Shown here: positions 12,650-22,072 of the stretch, one piece after another
Position numbering within the stretch: position 1 is the first letter of the stretch
Layout: the number at the start of each line of letters is the position of its first letter
Assembly (NCBI RefSeq): GCF_003696305.1
Contig: NZ_RFFK01000001.1
Coordinates: 840,180 to 904,179, forward strand
Reading direction: 5' to 3'
Length of the DNA stretch: 64,000 nt
Origin: Pseudomonas sp. AOB-7
GTDB lineage: Bacteria > Pseudomonadota > Gammaproteobacteria > Pseudomonadales > Pseudomonadaceae
Program-made: the position numbers and the translations under genes
The notes under the pieces: generated by a model
The model's input: only the letters and a program-made list of their open reading frames with translations
Database searches by the model: none
What the model was told of the DNA's origin: nothing

Positions 12650-12678
12650 CTGTCATCCAAACGTCATCAACTGGTCAT
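12650..12678 (+). promoter_or_regulatory. Pho-box-like direct repeats
   Basis: Three 7-mers, CTGTCAT, ACGTCAT and TGGTCAT, recur with an exact 11-bp period (12650, 12661, 12672) separated by four bases. This is the layout of PhoB sites (CTGTCAT-N4-CTGTCAT). The distance to the TATACT at 12712 is longer than usual, so binding is plausible but unproven. Confidence 0.5.
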
Positions 12679-12829
12679 AACCTGCAAAAGCCCGCCGCGG
12701 CGTGGCCAACCTATACTTCAGCACCTGCTCCCGGCGACGGAGCGGCTGAGCGATAGGGAAATCGACACCACCGCCACGCGCTGCTTACCGGCTGGCTTCC
12801 CAACGTTCGACCTCCGAGGCATGACTCCC

Positions 12830-14452
12830 ATGCTGCAAAAATCCCTGCGTGCGCAGATTCTCGCTCTGCTCGGCGGCAGCCTGGCGCTGATCCTGGTCAC
12901 CGCGCTGGCCTGCTTCAGTTTCCTCTCCGGCGGCATCCAGTCCTACCGCGGCCTGCTCGACGGCCCGCTGGAGGCCTCGCGGCTGATCGACGCGGCCAAC
13001 GTCGAGTTCAAGACCCAGGTGCAGGAATGGAAGAACGTGCTGCTGCGCGGCCAGGACAGCGCCAACCTCGAGCGCTACTGGAGCCAGTTCGAGGCGCAGG
13101 AGCGCAAGGTGCAGGAGCGCCTCGGCCAGCTGATCCGGGTCGCCGCCGCCGATCCGGCGCTGAAGGCCCAGGTCGAACGCCTGCGCAGCGAACACCAGAG
13201 CCTCGGCGCCAACTACCGCAAGGGCCGCGACGCCTTCGTCGCCGCCGGCGCCGACGCCCAGGCCGGCGATGCCGCGGTCAAGGGTATCGACCGCGCCGCC
13301 AGCGAGCAGATGAGCGCGCTGGTCGACCAGCTGCGCCAGCACAGCCTGAGCCAGGCCGAGCAGATCAACGCCAGCGCCGAGCGCACCATCCTCAGCGGTA
13401 CCCTGCTGATGCTGGCCGCCGCCCTGGTGATCGGGGTGTTCAGCCTGTGGCTGGTCAATCGCCACCTGATCATCCCCATCCGCCACCTGATCACCCACGT
13501 CGATCAGCTCAGCCACGGCCAGTTCGGCCAGCGCGTGGAGACCTCGCGCGCCGATGAACTGGGCATGCTGGCGATAGCCGCCAACACCCTGCGCGACTTT
13601 CTCGCCAGCACCACCGAGAGCCTGCACCAGAGCAGTGGCAACCTCGACAACGCCAGCGGCGAGCTGAACGCCATCGCCTCGCGCATGACCGAGGGGGTCA
13701 ACGAGCAGTTCCAGCGCACCGACCAGGTCGCCACCGCCATGCACCAGATGTCCGCCACCGCCCAGGAGGTGGCGCGGCATGCCGCCGAGGCGGCGCACGC
13801 GGCGGACGATGCCGACGACTCGGCGCGCCAGGGTGGCAAGGTCATGCAGTCGACCATCGCCACCATCACCGACATGCGCGGCGAGATCGCCAACACCGCC
13901 GAGGTGATCCGCCGCCTGGAGGCCGACAGCGGGCGCATCGGCAAGGTGCTGGAGGTGATCCGCGGCATCGCCGAGCAGACCAACCTGCTGGCGCGCAACG
14001 CCGCCATCGAAGCGGCGCGCGCCGGCGAACAGGGCCGCGGCTTCGCCGTGGTCGCCGACGAGGTGCGCACCCTGGCCCAGCGCACCGCCGAATCCACCGC
14101 CGAGATCAACCAGATCATCGATACCGTGCAGACCGGCGCGCTGAATGCCGTGCGCGCCATCGAGAGCGGCCAGCAGCGCAGCGAGCAGGGGGTGACCCAG
14201 GTCACCGAGGCCGGCGCCATGCTGCAGCGCATCACCGGCGCGGTGGAGGCGATCCGCGACATGAACCGGCAGATCGCCACCGCCGCCGAGGAGCAGACCT
14301 CGGTGGCCGAGGACATCTCGCGCAACCTCACCGAGCTGACCGCCATCGCCAGCGCCAACCAGGAGAACGTCGAGCGCACCCAGGCCGCCAGCCACAACCT
14401 GCGCAACCTGTCCGGGCAGCTGGGCGAGGTGACCCGCCGCCTCGGTTCATAG
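12830..14452 (+). CDS. Methyl-accepting chemotaxis protein
   Basis: A 540-residue chemoreceptor. Order: TM1 (about 11-33), a periplasmic helical ligand domain of about 155 residues (four-helix-bundle type, no Cache fold evident), TM2 (about 188-210), HAMP with [15 protein letters not shown], then the signalling domain with the hairpin tip [20 protein letters not shown]. The hairpin has Arg where most receptors have Leu (LLALNAAI). ATG 12830 is chosen because the GAGG at 12816-12819 fits it, whereas the ATG at 12821 would be too close. It separates the iron locus from mexVW, which are adjacent in P. aeruginosa. The Pho-box-like repeats suggest a phosphate-responsive receptor, possibly like CtpH. 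Confidence 0.92.
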   Translation: MLQKSLRAQILALLGGSLALILVTALACFSFLSGGIQSYRGLLDGPLEASRLIDAANVEFKTQVQEWKNVLLRGQDSANLERYWSQFEAQERKVQERLGQLIRVAAADPALKAQVERLRSEHQSLGANYRKGRDAFVAAGADAQAGDAAVKGIDRAASEQMSALVDQLRQHSLSQAEQINASAERTILSGTLLMLAAALVIGVFSLWLVNRHLIIPIRHLITHVDQLSHGQFGQRVETSRADELGMLAIAANTLRDFLASTTESLHQSSGNLDNASGELNAIASRMTEGVNEQFQRTDQVATAMHQMSATAQEVARHAAEAAHAADDADDSARQGGKVMQSTIATITDMRGEIANTAEVIRRLEADSGRIGKVLEVIRGIAEQTNLLARNAAIEAARAGEQGRGFAVVADEVRTLAQRTAESTAEINQIIDTVQTGALNAVRAIESGQQRSEQGVTQVTEAGAMLQRITGAVEAIRDMNRQIATAAEEQTSVAEDISRNLTELTAIASANQENVERTQAASHNLRNLSGQLGEVTRRLGS

Positions 14453-14513
14453 ATCACTCAGCAGCTGGCACAGGGAAGTGCCAGCACCCTGCAATCACCC
14501 GCCCCACGGGGTT

Positions 14514-14542
14514 TTGACAGAGCCCGGCTCTGGCACTAAGGT
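14514..14542 (+). promoter_or_regulatory. Putative sigma-70 promoter of mexVW
   Basis: TTGACA at 14514-14519 (perfect -35), 17-bp spacer, and TAAGGT at 14537-14542 as a weak -10, 51 bp before the mexV ATG. Confidence 0.5.
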
Positions 14543-14593
14543 GCCTCTCTTGCCTATTCCCAGGCCCTACCCTGCTCGCCAAGGAAACGGAAT

Positions 14594-15727
14594 ATGTTGC
14601 TCCGCCGCATGCTCATCATGCTCGGCGTGGTACTCGTCGTGGTACTCGCCTTCGCCGCCTACAAAGGCCTCTCCATCTACCAGCAGATCCAGATGTTCTC
14701 GGCGCCGCAGCCGGCCATCAGCGTCTCCGCCGCACAGGCCGAGCAGCAGCCCTGGCAGGGTCGCCTGCCGGCCATCGGCACGCTCAAGGCGTTCCAGGGC
14801 GTCGACCTGTCCGCCGAGGTGGAAGGCATCGTCAGCGCAGTGCTGTTCGAGTCCGGGCAGAAGGTCACGCTCGGCCAGCCGCTGATCCAGCTCGACAGCG
14901 AGGTGGAACGCGCCAACCTGGCCACCGCCGAGGCGGTGCGCAGCCTGGCGCGGGTCGAATTCGAGCGCGGCCGCAGCCTGGTGAACCGGCAGAGCATCTC
15001 CAAGAGCGAGTTCGACCGCCTCAACGCCGAGCTGCTCAAGGCCGAGGCGACGGTCGCCCAACTCAAGGCGCAACTGGACAAGAAGCGCGTGCTCGCCCCC
15101 TTCGCCGGCACCATCGGCATCCGCCAGGTGGACACCGGCGACTACCTCTCGCCCGGCGCCGCCATCGCCACCCTGCAGGATCTGTCGCGCCTGCACGTCG
15201 ACTTCTTCCTGCCCGAACAGCGCGCGCCGCTGCTGCAGGTCGGCCAGCGCGTGCTGGTCGGCGTGGCCGCCTACCCGGGCGAGACCTTCGAGGGCCGGAT
15301 CGCCGCGCTCAACCCCAAGGTGGAGAACGAAACCCGCAACCTGCAGGTGCGCGCCACCCTGAGCAACCCGGACGAGAAGCTGCTGCCGGGCATGTTCGCC
15401 AACCTCGAGGTGCTGCTGGCGGGCGACGAGGCGAAGATCGTGGTGCCGGAAACCGCCATCACCTACACCCTCTATGGCAACTCGGTGTACGTGGTGCAGG
15501 AAAAGCAGGACGAGGACGGCCAGCCGGTCAAGGATGCCGAGGGCAAGACGCAGCTGACGGTCGAGCGGCGCTTCGTCGAGACCGGCGAGCGCCGTGCCGG
15601 CCGCGTGGTAATAGTCAAGGGGCTGCAAGCCGGCGAACAGGTGGTCACCTCCGGCCAGCTCAAGCTGGACAACGGCGCCCATGTCGAGCTGGTCGAAGAT
15701 CCGGCACTGCAACTAGACGCGAACTGA
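14594..15727 (+). CDS. mexV: RND efflux periplasmic adaptor MexV
   Basis: A 377-residue membrane fusion protein that links an inner-membrane RND pump to an outer-membrane channel. It has an N-terminal membrane anchor (about 5-25), the lipoyl/hairpin region (VDLSAEVEGIVSAVLFESGQKV) and the beta-barrel (LHVDFFLPEQRAPLLQVGQRV). The ribosome binding site is AAGGAAA at 14581. The identification as MexV rests on length and on synteny with PA4374 next to the iron locus and the RND gene. No regulator or outer-membrane factor gene is adjacent, as for mexVW in P. aeruginosa. Confidence 0.87.
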   Translation: MLLRRMLIMLGVVLVVVLAFAAYKGLSIYQQIQMFSAPQPAISVSAAQAEQQPWQGRLPAIGTLKAFQGVDLSAEVEGIVSAVLFESGQKVTLGQPLIQLDSEVERANLATAEAVRSLARVEFERGRSLVNRQSISKSEFDRLNAELLKAEATVAQLKAQLDKKRVLAPFAGTIGIRQVDTGDYLSPGAAIATLQDLSRLHVDFFLPEQRAPLLQVGQRVLVGVAAYPGETFEGRIAALNPKVENETRNLQVRATLSNPDEKLLPGMFANLEVLLAGDEAKIVVPETAITYTLYGNSVYVVQEKQDEDGQPVKDAEGKTQLTVERRFVETGERRAGRVVIVKGLQAGEQVVTSGQLKLDNGAHVELVEDPALQLDAN

Positions 15728-15739
15728 CCCGTCAACGCG

Positions 15740-15803
15740 CGTAGGAGCCAGCCCGCTGGTGATCTGCCCCAAGCCAGATCTCGTCGGCATGCCGGCTCCT
15801 ACG
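15740..15803. repeat. Inverted-repeat element between mexV and mexW
   Basis: CGTAGGAGCC (15740-15749) is matched exactly by GGCTCCTACG (15794-15803) around a 44-bp GC-rich centre. GTAGGAGC-type arms are typical of Pseudomonas REP elements. It would fold in the mexV-mexW transcript. Confidence 0.65.
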
Positions 15804-15828
15804 GATGACAACAGCCAAGGAAATCCTT

Positions 15829-18800
15829 ATGGCTTTTACCGATCCTTTTATCCGCCGTCCGGTGCTGGCCACAGTGGTCAGCCTGCTGATCGTCCTGCTC
15901 GGCTTCCAGGCCTTCGGCAAGCTGAGCATCCGTCAGTACCCGCAGATGGAGAACGCCCTGATCACGGTGACCACCGCCTACCCCGGGGCCAACGCCGAGA
16001 CCATCCAGGGCTATATCACCCAGCCGCTGCAGCAGAGCCTGGCCAGCGCCGAAGGCATCGACTACATGACCTCGTCGAGCCAGCAGAACCTGTCGACCAT
16101 CTCCATCTACGCGCGCATCGGCGCCGACACCGACCGCCTGTTCACCGAGCTGCTGGCCAAGGCCAACGAGGTGAAGAACCAGCTGCCGCAGGACGCCGAG
16201 GACCCGGTGCTGTCCAAGGAGGCGGCCGACGCCTCGGCGCTGATGTACGTCAGCTTCTACAGCGACGAGCTGTCCAACCCGCAGATCACCGACTACCTCT
16301 CCAGGGTGATCCAGCCCAAGCTGGCCACCCTGCCCGGCATGGCCGAGGCGCAGATCCTCGGCAACCAGGTGTTCGCCATGCGCCTGTGGCTGGACCCGGT
16401 GAAGATGGCCGCCTACGGCGTCACCGCCGGCGACCTCAACGAGGCGGTGCGCAAGTACAACTTCCTCTCCGCCGCCGGCGAGGTGAAGGGCCAGTACGTG
16501 GTCACCAGCATCAATGCCAGCACCGACCTGAAGTCGGCCGAGGCCTTCGGCGCCATTCCGGTGAAGACCCTCGGCGATACCCGCGTGCTGGTGCGCGATA
16601 TCGCCCGGGTGGAAATGGGCGCGGAAAACTACGACTCGATCAGCTCCTTCGACGGCATCCCCTCGGTGTACATCGCCATCAAGGGCACGCCGAGCGCCAA
16701 CCCGCTGGAAGTGATCAAGGAGGTGCGCGGCATCCTCCCCGAACTGGAGGCGCAGTTGCCGCCGAACCTCAAGGTGGCCATCGCCTACGACGCCACCCTG
16801 TTTATCCAGGCGTCCATCGACGAGGTGGTCAAGACCCTGATCGAGGCGGTGCTGATCGTCATAGTCGTGGTGTTCCTGTTCCTCGGCGCGCTGCGCTCGG
16901 TGCTGATCCCGGTGATCACCATCCCGCTGTCGATGATCGGCGTGCTGTTCTTCATGCAGCTGATGGGCTACTCGATCAACCTGCTGACCCTCCTGGCCAT
17001 GGTGCTGGCCATCGGCCTGGTGGTGGACGACGCCATAGTCGTGGTGGAGAACATCCACCGCCATATCGAGGAGGGCAAGACACCGTTCGACGCCGCCATC
17101 GAGGGCGCGCGCGAGATCGCCGTGCCCGTGGTGTCGATGACCATCACCCTGGCCGCGGTGTACGCCCCCATCGGCTTCCTCGAAGGCCTGACCGGCGCGC
17201 TGTTCAAGGAGTTCGCCCTGACCCTGGCCGGCGCGGTGATCATCTCCGGCATAGTCGCCCTGACTCTGTCGCCGATGATGTGCGCCAAGCTGCTGCGTCA
17301 CGACGAGAACCCCTCGGGGCTGGCCCATCGCCTGGACCTGATCTTCGACCGGCTCAAGCAGCGTTACCAGAAAATGCTGCACGGCACCCTCAACACCCGC
17401 CCGGTGGTGGTGGTGTTCGCCCTGATCGTCATGGCGCTGATCCCGGTGCTGCTCAGCTTCACCCAAAGCGAACTGGCGCCCGAGGAAGACCAGGGCATCG
17501 TGTTCCTCTTCGCCAACGCACCGCAGCCGACCAACCTCGACTACGTCAACGCCTACACCGACCAGTTCGTGGAGATCTTCAAGACCTTCCCCGAGTACTA
17601 CTCCTCGTTCCAGATCAACGGCTTCGACGGCGTGCAGTCGGGCATCGGCGGCTTTCTGCTGACGCCGTGGAACGAGCGCGAGCGCACCCAGATGGAGATC
17701 CTTCCGGAGGTGCAGGCGCGGCTCAACCACATCCCCGGCCTGCAGATCTTCGGCTTCAACCTGCCGTCGCTGCCGGGCACCGGCGAGGGCCTGCCGTTCC
17801 AGTTCGTGATCAACACGCCGAACGACTACGAGTCGCTGCTGCAGGTGACCGAGCGCATCAAGGCGCGCGCGCTGGAGTCGGGCAAGTTCGCCTTCCTCAA
17901 TATCGACCTGGCCTTCGACAAGCCGGAAATCGTGGTCGACATCGACCGCGCCAAGGCCGCGCAGATGGGCGTGTCCATGGAGGACCTGGGCGTCACCCTG
18001 GCCAGCCTGCTCGGCGAGGGCGAGATCAACCGCTTCACCATCGACGGGCGCAGCTACAAGGTGATCGCCCAGGTCGAGCGCGCCTATCGCGACAATCCGG
18101 GCTGGCTGGACAGCTACCACGTGCGCAGCGAAAGCGGCGTCATGGTGCCGCTGGGCACCCTGATCAGCCTCAGCGACCGCGCCCGGCCGACCAAGCTCAA
18201 GCAGTTCCAGCAGCTCAACTCGGCGATCATCGAGGGCGTGCCGATCGTCAGCCAGGGCGAGGCGATCGACACCATCACCGCCATCGCCCGCGAGGAAGCG
18301 CCGCGCGGCTACAGCTTCGACCATGCCGGCGCCTCGCGGCAGTACATCCAGGAAGGCAGCGCGCTGTTCGTCACCTTCGCCCTGGCCCTGGCGATCATCT
18401 TCCTGGTGCTGGCCGCGCAGTTCGAGAGCTTCCGCGACCCGCTGGTGATCCTGGTCACCGTGCCGCTGTCGATCTGCGGCGCGCTGGTGCCGATCTTCCT
18501 CGGTTTTTCCACCATGAACATCTACACCCAGGTCGGCCTGGTGACGCTGATCGGCCTGATCAGCAAGCACGGTATCCTCATCGTCGAATTCGCCAACCAG
18601 CTGCGCCACGAAAAGGGCCTGCCGCTGCGCGAGGCCATCGAGGAAGCGGCGGCGATTCGCCTGCGCCCGGTGCTGATGACCACCGCGGCGATGGTGTTCG
18701 GCATGGTGCCGCTGATCCTCGCCAGCGGCGCCGGCGCGGTGAGCCGCTTCGACATCGGCCTGGTGATCGCCACCGGCATGAGCGTCGGCACGCTGTTCAC

Positions 18801-18888
18801 CCTGTTCGTCCTGCCCTGCGTCTACAGCCTGCTGGCCAAGCCGGATGCCGAGCGGCAGGAACAGGCACAGGCTTCGCCCGCCCATTGA
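15829..18888 (+). CDS. mexW: RND efflux transporter MexW
   Basis: A 1019-residue inner-membrane proton-driven drug exporter of the HAE1/AcrB family, beginning MAFTDPFIRRPVLATVVS. The 12-TM architecture is visible, with the TM4 proton-relay motif (VLAIGLVVDDAIVVVENIHRHIE contains the paired Asp residues) and two large periplasmic loops. The start at 15829 is chosen because AAGGAA (15817-15822) lies 6 bp upstream; the earlier ATG at 15805 has no such site. Length agrees with MexW (about 1018). It is transcribed with mexV, separated by about 100 bp that holds a repeat. Confidence 0.88.
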   Translation: MAFTDPFIRRPVLATVVSLLIVLLGFQAFGKLSIRQYPQMENALITVTTAYPGANAETIQGYITQPLQQSLASAEGIDYMTSSSQQNLSTISIYARIGADTDRLFTELLAKANEVKNQLPQDAEDPVLSKEAADASALMYVSFYSDELSNPQITDYLSRVIQPKLATLPGMAEAQILGNQVFAMRLWLDPVKMAAYGVTAGDLNEAVRKYNFLSAAGEVKGQYVVTSINASTDLKSAEAFGAIPVKTLGDTRVLVRDIARVEMGAENYDSISSFDGIPSVYIAIKGTPSANPLEVIKEVRGILPELEAQLPPNLKVAIAYDATLFIQASIDEVVKTLIEAVLIVIVVVFLFLGALRSVLIPVITIPLSMIGVLFFMQLMGYSINLLTLLAMVLAIGLVVDDAIVVVENIHRHIEEGKTPFDAAIEGAREIAVPVVSMTITLAAVYAPIGFLEGLTGALFKEFALTLAGAVIISGIVALTLSPMMCAKLLRHDENPSGLAHRLDLIFDRLKQRYQKMLHGTLNTRPVVVVFALIVMALIPVLLSFTQSELAPEEDQGIVFLFANAPQPTNLDYVNAYTDQFVEIFKTFPEYYSSFQINGFDGVQSGIGGFLLTPWNERERTQMEILPEVQARLNHIPGLQIFGFNLPSLPGTGEGLPFQFVINTPNDYESLLQVTERIKARALESGKFAFLNIDLAFDKPEIVVDIDRAKAAQMGVSMEDLGVTLASLLGEGEINRFTIDGRSYKVIAQVERAYRDNPGWLDSYHVRSESGVMVPLGTLISLSDRARPTKLKQFQQLNSAIIEGVPIVSQGEAIDTITAIAREEAPRGYSFDHAGASRQYIQEGSALFVTFALALAIIFLVLAAQFESFRDPLVILVTVPLSICGALVPIFLGFSTMNIYTQVGLVTLIGLISKHGILIVEFANQLRHEKGLPLREAIEEAAAIRLRPVLMTTAAMVFGMVPLILASGAGAVSRFDIGLVIATGMSVGTLFTLFVLPCVYSLLAKPDAERQEQAQASPAH

Positions 18889-18901
18889 GCAGTGCCTGCC
18901 C

Positions 18902-18931
18902 GTAGGGTGTCGCGGGACCGCGACACCCTAC
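18902..18931. repeat. GTAGGGTG hairpin repeat
   Basis: Perfect 14-bp arms (18902-18915 and 18918-18931) with a two-base centre, just after mexW. There is no T tract, so it is more REP-like than a terminator. The GTAGGGTG start recurs at about 19314 and 49898. Confidence 0.6.
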
Positions 18932-18977
18932 AGCCGGCGTACGACAGAAAGGCGTAATAAGTCCTTGCTATTTATGT

Positions 18978-18996
18978 AATAGTAATTATTCTCATT
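18978..18996 (+). promoter_or_regulatory. Putative Fur box before the small iron-responsive gene
   Basis: AATAGTAATTATTCTCATT matches 11 of 19 positions of the Fur consensus and is the AT-rich kind seen in Pseudomonas iron promoters. It ends 28 bp before the start codon at 19025. Confidence 0.65.
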
Positions 18997-19024
18997 TACG
19001 TAAAGACGGCCAAGGAGACCTGCC

Positions 19025-19252
19025 ATGACCTACCTGATCGATGCCTGGCTGGACCGCCCGCATCCCTACCTGCGCATCCTCAACCGCGAAACCGGCGAGG
19101 TCTGCGCCATGCTCGAAGAAGAAGCCCTGGACGAATTGCGTGACCAGGGCGATCTGGACCTGCACGAACTCAACTCCAGCGAACCCATAGTGCTCAAGGA
19201 GCTGGTGCGCAGCTTGTTCCTGTTCTGCTACGCGCGGGCCTTGCGGCCCTGA
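19025..19252 (+). CDS. Small conserved protein, iron-starvation type (PA4570-like)
   Basis: A 75-residue acidic soluble protein (MTYLIDAWLDRPHPYLRIL..., Glu/Asp-rich centre EEEALDELRDQGDLDLHEL). It matches from memory the small protein PA4570, which in P. aeruginosa rises strongly when iron is scarce and lies by fklB, as here. A Fur-box-like sequence lies upstream, AAGGAG precedes the ATG, and a strong terminator follows at once, so it is monocistronic. The biochemical function is unknown. Confidence 0.82.
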   Translation: MTYLIDAWLDRPHPYLRILNRETGEVCAMLEEEALDELRDQGDLDLHELNSSEPIVLKELVRSLFLFCYARALRP

Positions 19253-19257
19253 AATGC

Positions 19258-19291
19258 AAACGGGGCGCCCTGTTTCCAGGGCGCCCCGTTT
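19258..19291. terminator. Bidirectional terminator
   Basis: 15-bp perfect stem (19258-19272 with 19277-19291), TTTC loop, with an AAA and a TTT flank. It lies between the small gene and the convergent fklB. Confidence 0.88.
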
Positions 19292-19358
19292 CGTTGGACT
19301 TTCTCGCTGTCAGGTAGGGTGCGCCATGCGCCCCGCAGCGACAGCCTGTGTCCAAGGC

Positions 19359-19988
19359 TTACAGGATATCGAGCAGCTCGACATCGAACACCAGCACGCT
19401 GTGCGGCGGGATGCTGCCGACGCCCTGGGCGCCATAGGCCAGCTCGCTCGGCACGTGCAGGCGCCACTTGCTGCCGGTGCCCATCAGTTGCAGCGCCTCG
19501 ACCCAACCCGGGATCACCCCGCCGACCGGGAATTCCGCCGGCTGGCCGCGCTCGTAGGAGCTGTCGAACACGGTGCCGTCGATCAGGGTGCCGTGGTAAT
19601 GGGTACGGACCTGGTCGTCGGCCGACGGCTTGGCGCCCTCGCCCGCCACCAGCACTTCGTACTGCAGGCCCGACGGCAACACGGTCACGCCTTCGCGCTT
19701 GGCATTCTCGGCCAGGTAGGCGCGGCCTTCGCCGGCAGCGGCTTCGGCCTTGGCGGCGGCTTCGGCCTGCATGATTTCGCGGATGACCTTGAAGCTGGCA
19801 CCCAGCTCGGCCTCGGAGACGCGGCTGGCCTGGCCGCCGAACGCGTCGGTCAGGCCGGCGAGGATGGCCGTCAGGTCGACGCCGGGCGGCGGGTTGTCGC
19901 GCAGTTGACCGCCGAGTTGACGGCCGATGCCGTAGCTGACGCGGCCCTCGTCGGAGGACAGATCGGGGCTGAAGGTGAATTCGGACAT
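19359..19988 (-). CDS. fklB: FKBP-type peptidyl-prolyl cis-trans isomerase
   Basis: A 209-residue FKBP isomerase of the FklB/FkpA type. The N-terminal dimerisation region (MSEFTFSPDLSSDEGRVSYGIGRQLGGQL...) precedes the FKBP domain with VRTHYHGTLIDGTVFDSSYERGQPAEF, GWVEALQLMGTGSKWRL and PPHSVLVFDVELLDI. No signal peptide is seen, so it is cytoplasmic like FklB. The ATG at 19986-19988 is preceded by GGAG. The neighbour order with the iron-responsive small gene matches PA4570-PA4572. Confidence 0.93.
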   Translation of the reverse strand: MSEFTFSPDLSSDEGRVSYGIGRQLGGQLRDNPPPGVDLTAILAGLTDAFGGQASRVSEAELGASFKVIREIMQAEAAAKAEAAAGEGRAYLAENAKREGVTVLPSGLQYEVLVAGEGAKPSADDQVRTHYHGTLIDGTVFDSSYERGQPAEFPVGGVIPGWVEALQLMGTGSKWRLHVPSELAYGAQGVGSIPPHSVLVFDVELLDIL

Positions 19989-20050
19989 GAAAGGCTCCGC
20001 TTGGGGCTGCAAAAAGGCCGGCCAGACTAGCACAGAAGCGCGGCCCGTCG

Positions 20051-20197
20051 TCACGCGCCCATGCTGGCGGAACGGCGGCGTCGGCAGCGCTCGGAGCAGT
20101 AACGCACTTCGTCCCAACAGCGCGCCCATTTCTTGCGCCAGGTGAACGGCAGGCCGCAGACCGCGCAGCTTTTCACCGGCAACTGGCGCTTGTTCAC
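20051..20197 (-). CDS. DUF2256 zinc-ribbon-like small protein
   Basis: A 48-residue protein, [18 protein letters not shown]..., with four cysteines in two CxxC/CxxxC-like pairs (CAVC and CSERC), typical of DUF2256, which probably binds zinc. The start is GTG at 20195-20197, overlapping the TGA of the photolyase gene as GTGA, so it is translationally coupled to it. DUF2256 genes often sit beside this photolyase type, which suggests a partner role. Confidence 0.8.
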   Translation of the reverse strand: MNKRQLPVKSCAVCGLPFTWRKKWARCWDEVRYCSERCRRRRSASMGA

Positions 20198-21735
20198 AGC
20201 ATCTCCCCGGCATCCAGGCGGGCCAGCAGGCGTTCGCCCCAGTCCCACAGCGCCTGCTGCCTGGCCTCGTCCATGCGCGCCAGGTTGCGATAGACCATGC
20301 CCAGGCGCGGGTTGTGCTCGAGCCGCTCGCGGTGGCGCATAAGGAAGTGCCAGTACAGCGCGTTGAACGGACAGGCCGACTCGCCGCTGCTCTCGCTCAC
20401 CTTGTAGGCGCAACCGCTGCAGTAGTCGGACATGCGCTTGATGTACTGGCCGCTGGCGCAGTAGGGCTTGGAACCCAGGTAGCCGCCGTCGGCGTGCATC
20501 ACCATGCCCAGGGTGTTGGGCAGCTCGACCCAGTCGAAGGCATCCATGTACACCGCCAGGTACCAATCGCAGATCTGCTTGGGCGCGATGCCGGCGAGCA
20601 GGGCGAAGTTGCCGGTGACCATCAGCCGCTGGATATGATGGGCGTAGGCGTGCTCCAGGGTCTGGCCGATGGCCTGGTGCAGGCAGTTCATGCGAGTGTT
20701 GCCGGTCCAGTAGAACGCAGGCAGCGCGCGCGTGTTGCCGAAGGCGTTGCCCTCGGCGTACTCGGGCATCTGCAGCCAATAGATGCCGCGCACGTACTCG
20801 CGCCAGCCGATCAGTTGGCGGATAAAGCCCTCCGCCGCATTCAGCGGCACGCGCCCGGCCCAATAGGCGGCCTCGACGTCGGCGCACAGGCGGCGCAGGT
20901 CGAGCAGGCCGATGTTCAGCGCGGCGCTGATGCGCGCGTGAAACAGGTAGGGCTCGCCGCTGGCCATGGCGTCCTGGTAGTCGCCGAAATCCGCCAGGCC
21001 GTGGGCGAGGAAATGCGCCCAGAGCCGCTCGGCCTCGGCGTGGGTCACCGGGTAGTCGAAGGCCGCCAGGCTGCCGTAATGGTGGGAAAAGCGCGCGGCC
21101 ACCAGCGCCAGCACCTCGCCGGTGATCGCGTCGGGCGCGCTGCGCAGCGGCTGCGGCGGGCGCACGCCGCGCGGCAGGGCCTTGCGGTTGTCGGCGTCGA
21201 AGTTCCAGGCGCCGCCCACCGGCGTGCCGTCGCCGTTCATCAGCAGGCCGCTGCGGCGGCGCATCTCGCGGTAGAAGTACTCCATGCGCAGCTGCTTGCG
21301 CCCGCCGGCCCAGGCGGCGAACGCCTCGCGGCTGCAGAGAAAACGCTGGTCGACATGCCAGTGAATCGGCAGGCCGCAGTGGCGCAGGGCCTGCTCCAGG
21401 CGCCAGTCGCCGCATTCGGTAAGGTGGATTTCCTGGGCGCCGAAATGATCGGCCCAGCGCAGCAGTTCGCCGGGCAGCGAGCCGCTGTTGTCGGCATCGT
21501 CCAGGCGCACGTACTGCACGCGCAGGCCGCGCTCACGCAGCGCCGCGGCGAAGTGGCGCATGGCGCTGAAGATCAGGGCGATCTTCTGCGGATGGTGCGG
21601 TACATGGCCGGCCTCCTCCGCCACCTCGGCGAGCAGCACGACATCCTGCGTCGGGTCGAGCCCCTGCAGGCTGGCCAGATCGAAACTGAGCTGGTCGCCG
21701 AGCACCAGGGCCAGACGGCGCGCGCTCCGCCTCAC
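20194..21735 (-). CDS. Iron-sulfur cryptochrome/photolyase-related protein (FeS-BCP type)
   Basis: A 513-residue flavoprotein of the deoxyribodipyrimidine-photolyase-related family (PhrB/CryB group), which uses light to repair UV lesions, mainly (6-4) photoproducts, or to sense light. The N-terminal Rossmann part begins [13 protein letters not shown]; the FAD half includes [19 protein letters not shown] and [18 protein letters not shown]. The cysteines that hold the [4Fe-4S] cluster are present near the C-terminus ([14 protein letters not shown] and SACPFN). It overlaps the DUF2256 gene and lies 4 bp after the DUF6482 gene stop. Confidence 0.92.
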   Translation of the reverse strand: MRRSARRLALVLGDQLSFDLASLQGLDPTQDVVLLAEVAEEAGHVPHHPQKIALIFSAMRHFAAALRERGLRVQYVRLDDADNSGSLPGELLRWADHFGAQEIHLTECGDWRLEQALRHCGLPIHWHVDQRFLCSREAFAAWAGGRKQLRMEYFYREMRRRSGLLMNGDGTPVGGAWNFDADNRKALPRGVRPPQPLRSAPDAITGEVLALVAARFSHHYGSLAAFDYPVTHAEAERLWAHFLAHGLADFGDYQDAMASGEPYLFHARISAALNIGLLDLRRLCADVEAAYWAGRVPLNAAEGFIRQLIGWREYVRGIYWLQMPEYAEGNAFGNTRALPAFYWTGNTRMNCLHQAIGQTLEHAYAHHIQRLMVTGNFALLAGIAPKQICDWYLAVYMDAFDWVELPNTLGMVMHADGGYLGSKPYCASGQYIKRMSDYCSGCAYKVSESSGESACPFNALYWHFLMRHRERLEHNPRLGMVYRNLARMDEARQQALWDWGERLLARLDAGEML

Positions 21736-21739
21736 CCGA

Positions 21740-22045
21740 TCACCAGCTGGAACGCAGGGAAATCGGCACCTTCAGGCAGTCCTGGCTGCCGGCCGGCATG
21801 CCGCACATCTCGTCGTGCACCACCGCGTGCACCAGGTTGAACGGCACCTTCGGCAACTCGTGCAGCAGGTCGCGCGCATGTTCCACCGAGCGCAGGTGCA
21901 GGGTGGCGCCCTGGCTGTCGCTGAGCGGGTGGGCGCGGCCGTCCATCTGCGCTTCGAGCAGGTAGATGCCGCCCTCCATGGAGATCAGGTTGAGCTCGTC
22001 GATGTGCCCGGCGAGGGCATGGCTGGACAGGTCTTGCAGATTCAT
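21740..22045 (-). CDS. DUF6482 family small protein
   Basis: A 101-residue soluble protein (MNLQDLSSHALAGHIDELNLISMEGGIYLLEA...) seen widely in Pseudomonas as a DUF6482 protein and sometimes mislabelled as a metal transporter ATPase. No catalytic motif is visible. It starts behind GGAG (complement of the CTCC at 22051-22054) and is followed after 4 bp by the photolyase gene, so the three genes form one leftward operon. An AT-rich inverted repeat lies in its promoter region. Confidence 0.75.
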   Translation of the reverse strand: MNLQDLSSHALAGHIDELNLISMEGGIYLLEAQMDGRAHPLSDSQGATLHLRSVEHARDLLHELPKVPFNLVHAVVHDEMCGMPAGSQDCLKVPISLRSSW

Positions 22046-22072
22046 GGGGCTCTCCTTACGCAGGCAAAGCTA

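Larger units (their letters stand above)
12505..12829. other. Intergenic region between DUF1513 gene and chemoreceptor
   Basis: A 325-bp gap. It holds a REP-like repeat (12542-12560), a Pho-box-like set of direct repeats (12650-12678) and a TATACT hexamer at 12712-12717 that could be a -10. No gene seen. Confidence 0.6.

Noticed and set aside
15799..18885. A 1028-codon open frame antisense to mexW and many other long antisense frames
   Set aside because: High-GC codon use leaves the opposite frames open. The products are His/Gln/Val-rich with no domains, and the sense gene is clear.
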